Part shown: piece after piece, positions 8,201 to 12,506 of the stretch
Numbering within the stretch: the stretch's first letter is position 1
Layout: every line of letters begins with the position of its first letter
Assembly: GCA_013349735.1 (NCBI GenBank)
Contig: DUZC01000040.1
Coordinates: forward strand, 1 to 12,506
Reading direction: 5' to 3'
Length of the DNA stretch: 12,506 bases
DNA from: Rhodospirillaceae bacterium
GTDB lineage: Bacteria; Pseudomonadota; Alphaproteobacteria; Rhodospirillales; Magnetospirillaceae
Translations under genes and position numbers: made by a program
The notes under the pieces: generated by a model
What the model was told of the DNA's origin: nothing
Databases searched by the model: none
The model's input: only the letters and a program-made list of their open reading frames with translations

Positions 8201-8266
8201 ACGCTGGATCAGCAGAAAATCGGCTGGATTGTCTTCGATGGCTAAAAATGCGAGGGCTTGATTCAT
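5216..8266 (-). CDS. Hybrid histidine kinase REC-PAS-PAS-PAS-HisKA-HATPase-REC-HPt
   Basis: A 1016-aa soluble phosphorelay kinase without membrane segments. REC1, 1-122: IEDN acidic pair, Asp57 (LVLSDYQVP), Lys107 (KDN). PAS domains at about 142-255, 262-378 and 385-497. HisKA, about 504-570, has phospho-acceptor His516 in ATVSHEIRTPMNG. The HATPase domain (about 613-733) has the N box NYLNNAVKF (Asn632/633), the G1 box DTGIGL (Asp667) and YGGTGLGLAI (695-704). REC2, about 762-878: Asp812 (VLMDIRMP) and Lys864-Pro865. HPt, about 905-1010, has His959 in AHTLKGAAG. All relay residues are present, so a full ATP-His516-Asp812-His959 relay is expected, with output to an external receiver; the two downstream REC proteins are obvious candidates (inferred). 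ATG 8266 must be the start, because an in-frame TGA lies three codons upstream. Its own SD is weak (ACGGG). Confidence 0.95.
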   Translation of the reverse strand: MNQALAFLAIEDNPADFLLIQRHCKRQGLEAVWHRVDCREALQAALRQQKWDLVLSDYQVPNLDFIQSFSLLQTEQAGLPVILISGQVETERAVELMRLGVRDFILKDNLARLIPVIRNTLRESQEIQAAYRANAALEQERLRLRTILQTAGDGIHILDRDGVLVEANEAFLSMLGLDRAAVGKLHVSAWETTTTWTVIKLRNDDLIARHGQTLFETRHRRRDGKILDVEISTAGIEIDGQGFIYAASRDITQRKAAYEELHQFKAIVNSSDDAIIAKTLDGLITSWNRGAERIFGYSAQEALGQSIQMLIPEDRVDDEMDILWRISRGESIEHFETMRRCKSGRLIDISATISPILDLGGKVVGASKIGRDISDSKRAHKEILRLSEALRQCGEAIVLLDKAMKITYANPAYLKLFGYSMEELRDQHIGMMLPDDPSARASNVLVTNAFEGESLRRAKNGRTIPVLLKTAPILDDRGNQVGFVGAMTDLTRIKQAERDALASSKAKSDFLATVSHEIRTPMNGIIGLTHLALSSGLSDKQRSYIDGIQLSSRRLLRIINDILDFSKIEAGKLVIEPTTFNLERLLADNLAGIAQAALAKQLQVVTKIDPGLCQNLIGDPLRIGQILLNYLNNAVKFTDKGTITVAVSQLAIENEEFEMMLQVSVTDTGIGLTAQQQATLFQSFQQADNATAIKYGGTGLGLAIAKQLASLMGGEVGVSSRPGQGSRFWFTVRVGIAENSQPAEPAEPDPKDLADYSLLRGTRLLLAEDDPTNQIVVVGLLAAVGITPDIAEDGAIAVEMVGMKDYEIVLMDIRMPNLDGLAATRLIRQTSRHADLPVIAVTANAFDSQEEDCLAAGMNDFVAKPFQPDQLYAVIHKWVTGAGDQHLFPVALKDQDIEITLPGQIDGLDLRAGLRRVAGIKSLYLKTLQSFVEHQSDAPNRIAAYLENNELEHAARQAHTLKGAAGIIEANAIKDLAADLESAVIAGDIFVGKEYLNRLQDKLNCLITEVKASIPL

Positions 8267-8272
8267 TGCCCG

Positions 8273-8338
8273 TCACGGCTCAAGGAACGGCGGACGAAGC
8301 GCTGATTCATCGATGCCGGGTGCGTCAGAAAAGGCCAT
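8273..8338 (-). CDS. Possible 21-codon leader ORF upstream of the hybrid kinase
   Basis: ATG at 8338-8336, 21 sense codons starting MAFSDAPGIDES and ending LEP, then TGA at 8275-8273. A strong purine-rich ribosome site (GAGGGGGTAGA) directly precedes this ATG, much better than the one before the kinase. The ORF is in the same frame as the kinase, and only two codons separate its stop from the kinase ATG. It could be a leader peptide that couples translation, or the relic of a longer N-terminus cut by a nonsense change. The peptide has no homology I recognise, so expression is inferred from the ribosome site and spacing alone. Confidence 0.35.
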   Translation of the reverse strand: MAFSDAPGIDESALRPPFLEP

Positions 8339-8453
8339 TCTACCCCCTCAAGCGGACGGCCCAACAGGCAGAAAAACCGCAGCCACCCAAGCTTAAGAGC
8401 AGGATATCTTGATTCTATTTATTTAAGAAGAAAGATAAAAACAAACTAAAGAA

Positions 8454-8481
8454 CGATGATGTTATAAATGTAACATCATCG
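8454..8481 (-). terminator. Strong hairpin with T-rich tail, likely terminator of the 62-aa gene
   Basis: A perfect 11-bp inverted repeat, CGATGATGTTA (8454-8464) and TAACATCATCG (8471-8481), with a 6-nt loop. It begins 27 nt after the stop of the small minus-strand gene. Read on the minus strand it is followed by the T-rich stretch TTCTTTAGTTTGTTTTT. The stem is AT-rich for an intrinsic terminator, so an operator or promoter-region palindrome for the kinase downstream remains possible. Confidence 0.5.
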
Positions 8482-8508
8482 CTGATGTTCGGCACAATAG
8501 ACTAAAAT

Positions 8509-8697
8509 CTAAGCGGCAACTTGGGCTGTTTGGCCATGCCGGGCAATGATCCGTTGCAACGTTCCGCCCATCTCGGGATAACGTTGAAACAGCACAAAGG
8601 CCAAACGACAGATTTGCTCAGCGTCATAGGGCTGGCCCGCGGCTTCGGCCTCTAAAAGCGCGATCATTTGTTCCAAGGCGGGATCAACGCAGTCCAT
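8509..8697 (-). CDS. Small hypothetical protein, 62 aa
   Basis: I do not recognise this protein. It begins MDCVDPALEQMIALLEAEAAG and is acidic in its first half, more basic later (FQRYPEMGGTLQRIIARHG), and predicted mostly helical, with no signal peptide or membrane helix. The start is supported by AGGA (plus-strand tcct at 8707-8710) 9 nt before the ATG. It stands alone: 242 bp separate it from the kinase downstream, and a hairpin lies on each side (8454-8481 after the stop, 8736-8762 in the leader). The good ribosome site, the GC-rich codon use against AT-rich flanks and the flanking structures argue for a real gene. The function is unknown. Confidence 0.65.
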   Translation of the reverse strand: MDCVDPALEQMIALLEAEAAGQPYDAEQICRLAFVLFQRYPEMGGTLQRIIARHGQTAQVAA

Positions 8698-8735
8698 TAC
8701 CGTGTTTCCTATATATTTCTAAAAACAAAGCCGGA

Positions 8736-8762
8736 CGATAGACCAAAAATCTCAGTCTATCG
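8736..8762 (-). promoter_or_regulatory. Perfect 8-bp inverted repeat in the leader of the 62-aa gene
   Basis: CGATAGAC (8736-8743) and GTCTATCG (8755-8762) around an 11-nt loop, 38 nt upstream of the small gene's ATG. On the minus strand a GTTTTTAG stretch follows 9 nt later. It may be an operator, an attenuator or a 5'-UTR hairpin; the sequence does not decide between them. Confidence 0.4.
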
Positions 8763-8856
8763 CATTGCAGCATACTACAAAATGAGCGCGAGGAAAGCGT
8801 TTTATATTTGTAAATAGATTGCAACAGAACGGGTGTGCGCGTTAATAAATTTTTAA

Positions 8857-8872
8857 CTAATAAAAATATTAG
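8857..8872 (-). terminator. Weak AT-rich hairpin downstream of the porin
   Basis: CTAATA (8857-8862) and TATTAG (8867-8872) with a 4-nt loop, 30 nt after the porin stop codon. A second overlapping pair, GTTAA (8841-8845) and TTAAC (8853-8857), lies further downstream. The stems have almost no GC, so intrinsic termination here is doubtful. The rest of the 205 bp between the porin and the small gene is AT-rich; apart from the separate hairpin at 8736-8762 I see no gene in it. Confidence 0.25.
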
Positions 8873-8902
8873 GGCTTTTCCTGTCTTGTGGCTGTTTCTT
8901 AA

Positions 8903-10351
8903 TTAAAAATTCAAAACTGTCCGCAGCCCAAACACCGTGGCATCGGGAATGGTCGAATTGGCGATGGCGGTGGGCAGTGGGTTAGCGCCGCCAAATCCAG
9001 GATGAAGGACATATTGAAAATCGGGCTGCAAAAGCCACCAGGGTGCCAGAACAAGGCTGTAATTAAGCTCAATATAGGCTTCTTGACTGCGTACCGGCTG
9101 TCTGGCGTCGCGGTCCGCTGCGCGGGCGGCGTTGCTGACGGCCGCAAAGCCAAAACCAACAGAAAGGATATCGGCATCCCGACCAGGATAGGCCCCCTTG
9201 ATTCCTAATCCGCCATCGGCATACCAGGTTACCAGATTGACGGATTGATCCGGTGCTGTGCCGGCACGCAGGAACAGGCTCAGGGCTTGACTGGCATCCT
9301 CGCTGCGCCAGACGGTCTGGTCAAAAACACCATAGAGTGCCTGTTCACCGGAATGCTGCAAAGGCGTCCCGCCAAAACGCTGAAGAGATCGGCCAGCATT
9401 GTTAAGATGCAAATCGCTGAAGTCGGCGGTGTCGTACCAAGCCCCCAGTTTCAGCATCAAAGGCAGACCTTCGGCATCCTTGGCCTGATTTTTCAAATAT
9501 TGCAGCTCGGTGACGATCAGCTTGTCGCCACTTACTTTAAACTGAATTCCCGTGCGATCGACACTGGCTGGCTGGTGACTGAATACAGCGGTCAGCCAGG
9601 CAAAGTCTTCAGACGGCGTGACAGCCAAGCGGACGCCCGGAGCCCCAAGCGGATAGCCCGGTCCAAGGGTCAGGTTCTGGTCATTTGGCCGCCCGGCCGG
9701 CAAATTGGCAAAGCCCAAACCTGGCCAGCCGAAGCTGCTGTTAATAAAATTTGCAGCGGTCGGGCTGACCAGGAACTCGTCATCGACGGACAATTGGCCG
9801 GCCCGCACCGACAAAACCCCATCGAAACCGGTCTGCTGCCCCCACAGGGTCCATAAACGGGTATAGCGCTGGTTCCGACCGGGTAACTCGATATTCGTGA
9901 CGTCGAGCGCATTGCCAAGGTTATTGAACCCAGGACCACGCCCCTCGACCGAAATGGCGCCGGCATGAAAAGTCAGACCGGCCGGCCCCCCCATTTTTTC
10001 GCTGTCCAGATCGGTGGTTAGCAGAAACTGATTTTCAGCGACGGTGCCCCGGCGGATGCCGCCGCTCGCTGTTGCGAAGACCTCAGTTATGCTGCGCAAC
10101 CCAAAAGCCATGCCTTTGTCAGCTAATTCGGTGCGCAGGCCACCCCAGTCTCCGGTCAGGAGATCCTGGTCCCAAAGGCCGACCGGTTGTTGGGGTTCAG
10201 GGTCCTCTGCCAAGGCCGGCGAAGCAGTCAAGAGCAGCAAAAAGGCCGCTCCTAGCAAGAGCGCGTTGCGTTTGGGTCGGTCGCCGCAGTCGCTTAAGGC
10301 CACATCAACGCTGCGCTGATAAAAAGAGCGACGGCCGATAAAGTTTAACAT
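8903..10351 (-). CDS. Carbohydrate porin, OprB family
   Basis: A 482-aa precursor of an outer-membrane beta-barrel that would let sugars or other small solutes diffuse into the periplasm. The start is ATG 10351, supported by AAGGG 8 nt upstream (10360-10364); a TTG at 10378 is in frame but has no ribosome site. The N-terminus is long: about 29 residues with several Arg/Lys, then a hydrophobic core (30-43, NALLLGAAFLLLL) and a cleavage site after ALA (48). The mature part opens with LLTGDWGGLRTELADKG (64-80), the hallmark of OprB-type porins, and continues as alternating beta-strand sequence. It ends FGLRTVLNF; a terminal Phe is the usual BAM assembly signal. No sugar transporter or regulator lies beside it, so the substrate cannot be inferred. 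The gene appears monocistronic. Confidence 0.88.
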   Translation of the reverse strand: MLNFIGRRSFYQRSVDVALSDCGDRPKRNALLLGAAFLLLLTASPALAEDPEPQQPVGLWDQDLLTGDWGGLRTELADKGMAFGLRSITEVFATASGGIRRGTVAENQFLLTTDLDSEKMGGPAGLTFHAGAISVEGRGPGFNNLGNALDVTNIELPGRNQRYTRLWTLWGQQTGFDGVLSVRAGQLSVDDEFLVSPTAANFINSSFGWPGLGFANLPAGRPNDQNLTLGPGYPLGAPGVRLAVTPSEDFAWLTAVFSHQPASVDRTGIQFKVSGDKLIVTELQYLKNQAKDAEGLPLMLKLGAWYDTADFSDLHLNNAGRSLQRFGGTPLQHSGEQALYGVFDQTVWRSEDASQALSLFLRAGTAPDQSVNLVTWYADGGLGIKGAYPGRDADILSVGFGFAAVSNAARAADRDARQPVRSQEAYIELNYSLVLAPWWLLQPDFQYVLHPGFGGANPLPTAIANSTIPDATVFGLRTVLNF

Positions 10352-10463
10352 AAAAACATCCCTTGTTTTTTTGACCAAAAGCTTCTTTGAAGTCAGTTCG
10401 ATTTTGATCTTTTTAAGTTGCCATAATGAATATTTTGATAACTTTCCGGGCGACGCTTTGATC

Positions 10464-10469
10464 TGTCAA
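10464..10469 (-). promoter_or_regulatory. Possible -35 box upstream of the porin
   Basis: A perfect TTGACA on the minus strand, about 113 nt before the porin ATG. The hexamer 17 bp downstream (GAAAGT) is a poor -10, so the call is tentative. The 212 bp between the porin start and the tRNA hold no gene other than this and the tRNA-side hairpin. Confidence 0.25.
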
Positions 10470-10525
10470 CCCTCAATAAAATAAGGCTTTTAAGCTCAGA
10501 CAAGGGTAACCGACCAGCCAATCGA

Positions 10526-10555
10526 AAGGGCCTCGCCATTTCTGACGAAGCCCTT
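10526..10555 (-). terminator. Hairpin downstream of tRNA-Ala, likely terminator
   Basis: On the minus strand AAGGGCTTCG (10555-10546) pairs with CGAGGCCCTT (10535-10526) through 10 bp including one G-U pair, with a 10-nt loop. It lies 8 nt after the CCA end of the tRNA and is followed by TTTCGATT. The T tract is short, so it may work as a terminator, as a processing stem, or both. Confidence 0.55.
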
Positions 10556-10563
10556 GATTGAGT

Positions 10564-10639
<76 letters not shown>

Positions 10640-10689
10640 GAAACGCTGGACGGCGGACATCCTATTAGGACGGCCCCCGTAGAGGGCGG

Positions 10690-10718
10690 AACATAGGAAT
10701 TCAGAGGCCGCTGTGCAA
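10690..10718 (-). promoter_or_regulatory. Candidate sigma70-type promoter of tRNA-Ala
   Basis: On the minus strand, TTGCAC (10718-10713), a 17-bp spacer, then TATGTT (10695-10690). The bases just after the -10 (CCGCCC) form a GC-rich discriminator, as in stable-RNA promoters under stringent control. The transcript would start near 10683 and carry a leader of about 44 nt before the tRNA. The boxes are imperfect but the spacing and position fit. Confidence 0.45.
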
Positions 10719-10720
10719 GC

Positions 10721-10740
10721 AAAAAATCGGCAATCGCCAA
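10721..10740 (-). terminator. Rho-independent terminator of the hslU / J-protein operon
   Basis: On the minus strand TTGGC, loop GATT, GCCGA, then six T residues (10726-10721), 34 nt after the stop of the J-domain gene. The stem is short (5 bp, one G-U), but the uninterrupted T tract makes a good intrinsic terminator. It ends two bases before the -35 box proposed for the tRNA gene, cleanly separating the two units. Confidence 0.55.
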
Positions 10741-10774
10741 GTCTGTCGGTTTGGCTACTTAGAGCTAAGAAATA

Positions 10775-11374
10775 TTATGGATCAATAGAAACATATTTAA
10801 AATATTCTTTAACGTCGAATGTATATCCGTCCAAAAAATGCAGTATTCCTGCATATAAATTTTGCTCAGAAATCATATTATCGATAGCTTTACTTAGATA
10901 ATCTCGCCTTGCGATTGCTACTTCCTTCAAACGGTTGTCCCCGGCAACGGCATGAATTTGGCTTATCGCCAGGTCAATCTTATCAACAACCTCACGCAAG
11001 ACACTTATCTGACCCGAAAAATAGCGAATTCTATCATTGGCGGCCGCCCGCATGAGCAAAACCACATCCTCATTTTGCGGATTTTTTACTTTTAACATAA
11101 CGCCGAAAAAAAGATCGCTGACCGCCTGATTAAGCCGGTGATCCTCGTCGGGCGTATTGACCGGTTCGGGTGCCTGCCCGGTTTCGTCATAAAGAGCCCG
11201 GCGCGCCGGGTCGCTCAGAATATCGTGGGCCAGTTTCAACAGGCGAAAAGCCTCGGGATCACCGCCCGCATCGGGATGCCGGATCTTAGCCAATTTGCGA
11301 TAGGCCGCCTTGATGCTGGCGGTATCGGCGTTGCGGGCGATGCCAAGAATTTCGTAAAGGTCCGGCTTTGCCAT
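10775..11374 (-). CDS. Stand-alone J-domain (DnaJ-like, class C) protein
   Basis: A 199-aa cytosolic protein. Residues 4-64 are a J domain: DLYEILGI, IKAAYRKLAKIRHPD with the HPD tripeptide at 33-35, then AFRLLKLAHDILSDPARRALYD. The HPD loop stimulates DnaK ATPase, so a co-chaperone role is expected. The Gly/Phe linker, zinc-binding cysteines and substrate-binding domains of true DnaJ are missing, making it a class C J-protein. Residues about 75-199 are helical, with a coiled-coil-like stretch (ISVLREVVDKIDLAISQI), and match nothing I recognise. The gene lies 15 bp after hslU on the same strand, suggesting co-transcription. No clear SD precedes ATG 11374, so it may rely on translational coupling. 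The last 300 bp or so are clearly more AT-rich than the J-domain part. Confidence 0.9.
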   Translation of the reverse strand: MAKPDLYEILGIARNADTASIKAAYRKLAKIRHPDAGGDPEAFRLLKLAHDILSDPARRALYDETGQAPEPVNTPDEDHRLNQAVSDLFFGVMLKVKNPQNEDVVLLMRAAANDRIRYFSGQISVLREVVDKIDLAISQIHAVAGDNRLKEVAIARRDYLSKAIDNMISEQNLYAGILHFLDGYTFDVKEYFKYVSIDP

Positions 11375-11389
11375 GCGGGGTCGGCTTTT

Positions 11390-12506
11390 TTAAAGAATGA
11401 ATTTGGACAGATCAGCGTTTTTGGCCAAGGCGCCGACCTTTTCATAGACCAAGGCAGAGTCAATAACCACGGTACTGCCGGCCTGTTCCGTGGCGTTAAA
11501 ACTGATTTCTTCCAAGAGGCGCTCTAAAACCGTATGGAGCCGTCTCGCACCGATATTTTCCACGCCGTGATTAATCTCGGCGGCCAGATCAGCAATGGCC
11601 TGAATGGCGTCATCGCCAAATTCCAACGTCACCTCTTCCGTCGCCATCAGCGCTTTATATTGCTTGATCAAGCTGGCTTCGGGTTCGGTCAAGATGCGCA
11701 CGAAGTCGTCGCGGGTCAGGGCCTTCAGCTCAACCCGAATCGGCAATCTGCCTTGCAGTTCCGGCAGCAGATCCGATGGCTTGGACAGGTGAAAGGCCCC
11801 CGATGCGACAAACAAGATATGGTCCGTTTTAACCTGACCATGTTTGGTCGAAACGGTGGTTCCTTCGATCAAAGGCAATAGGTCGCGCTGGACGCCTTCG
11901 CGGCTGACATCGCCACCTTTCCATTCCCCGGAACGCCCACAAATTTTGTCAATTTCGTCCAGAAAGACGATGCCATTATTTTCAACCGCGGCGATGGCGT
12001 CCTTGACGACTGTTTCCTGATCCAAAAGCTTGTCGCTTTCCTCAGCCACCAGGACTTCGTACGACTCTTTGACCAGCAATTTGCGCGATTTGGTCCTTTG
12101 CCCAAAGGCTTTGCCAAAAATATCACCCAGATTGATCATGCCCATCTGCGCACCTGGCATGCCGGGAATGTCAAAGCTGGGCAGAGCGGCGGCGCCTTCC
12201 GCCACTTCCACTTCAATTTCCCGTTCGTTCAGACTGCCTTCGCGTAACATTTTACGAAACTTCTGTCGCGTTTCCGCGCTCGCCGTTTCGCCGACCAGGG
12301 CATCCAGCACGCGCTCTTCGGCCGCCATTTCGGCCTTGGGGATAACCTGCTTGCGCAGCCGTTCGCGCACCATAACGATAGAGGTCTCAACCAGGTCGCG
12401 AATAATCTGTTCGACATCTCTGCCGACATAGCCGACTTCGGTAAATTTAGTGGCCTCGACCTTAAGAAAGGGGGCTTGGGCCAGTCGGGCCAACCGCCGG
12501 GCGATC
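11390..12506 (-). CDS. hslU: HslU, ATPase subunit of the HslVU (ClpYQ) protease, partial
   Basis: The C-terminal 371 residues of HslU; about 65 N-terminal residues, including Walker A, lie beyond the right edge. The visible part begins IARRLARLAQAPFLKVEATK, the sequence that follows Walker A in the family. It then shows the pore loop GYVG (TEVGYVGRDVE), the inserted I domain with a Gly/Met-rich segment (IPGMPGAQMGM), Walker B GIVFLDEIDKI, the Arg-finger region ELQGRLPIRVEL, sensor-2 GARRLHTVLERLLEEISF and the C-terminal tail DLSKFIL. In the known complex that tail inserts into HslV to activate the peptidase. HslU unfolds proteins and feeds them to HslV. hslV is expected immediately upstream, outside the window. 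A J-domain gene follows 15 bp downstream. Confidence 0.97.
   Translation of the reverse strand, partial: IARRLARLAQAPFLKVEATKFTEVGYVGRDVEQIIRDLVETSIVMVRERLRKQVIPKAEMAAEERVLDALVGETASAETRQKFRKMLREGSLNEREIEVEVAEGAAALPSFDIPGMPGAQMGMINLGDIFGKAFGQRTKSRKLLVKESYEVLVAEESDKLLDQETVVKDAIAAVENNGIVFLDEIDKICGRSGEWKGGDVSREGVQRDLLPLIEGTTVSTKHGQVKTDHILFVASGAFHLSKPSDLLPELQGRLPIRVELKALTRDDFVRILTEPEASLIKQYKALMATEEVTLEFGDDAIQAIADLAAEINHGVENIGARRLHTVLERLLEEISFNATEQAGSTVVIDSALVYEKVGALAKNADLSKFIL

Noticed and set aside
1712..8266. Repeated DNA similarity between the two large signalling genes read as a possible mobile or tandem repeat
   Set aside because: The similarity follows protein domains (REC and PAS) with diverged DNA and no terminal repeats, so it is paralogy and not a mobile element.
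9245..9856. Plus-strand 203-codon frame opposite the porin
   Set aside because: Antisense shadow of GC-rich porin codons; no ribosome site or recognisable domain.
11197..11210. Perfect 14-bp palindrome CCCGGCGCGCCGGG
   Set aside because: It falls in the conserved DPARRAL codons of the J domain; Arg/Ala codons explain it.

Overview
The window looks like a chromosomal segment of an alphaproteobacterium, probably Rhodospirillales-like. This rests on protein character (an HslU ending SKFIL, an OprB-type porin, soluble REC/PAS signalling proteins with a KDN motif in the receiver) and on a moderate-to-high GC content broken by AT-rich patches. It is an inference from sequence style, not a database match. 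No mobile element, CRISPR array or rRNA is visible.

Left part (1-8508): a signalling cluster. The 5' end of an unrecognised gene leaves the window at the left edge on the minus strand. Divergent from it, on the plus strand, is a hemerythrin-PAS-GGDEF protein, a likely oxygen/redox-sensing diguanylate cyclase. Its 3' end overlaps tail-to-tail with a minus-strand series. In transcription order that series is: a possible 21-codon leader ORF; a 1016-aa soluble hybrid histidine kinase (REC-PAS-PAS-PAS-HisKA-HATPase-REC-HPt); a single-domain response regulator; and a 958-aa REC-PAS-PAS-PAS-GGDEF-EAL protein. The kinase and the GGDEF-EAL protein share a paralogous N-terminal REC plus PAS cassette. 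The simplest reading is a phosphorelay (His to Asp to HPt His to receiver) that controls cyclic-di-GMP synthesis and breakdown, with a second, iron-based cyclase next to it. All catalytic residues of both GGDEF domains, the EAL domain, the kinase and the HPt domain appear intact.

Middle (8509-10378): a 62-aa orphan protein flanked by two perfect inverted repeats, then an OprB-like carbohydrate porin with a signal peptide and a terminal Phe, all on the minus strand.

Right part (10379-12506): tRNA-Ala(GGC) with encoded CCA, a good promoter candidate and a downstream hairpin. Upstream of it lies a stand-alone J-domain protein 15 bp downstream of hslU, the ATPase of the HslVU protease, which is cut by the window edge before its Walker A motif. 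hslU and the J-protein look like one proteostasis operon ended by a short terminator just before the tRNA promoter.
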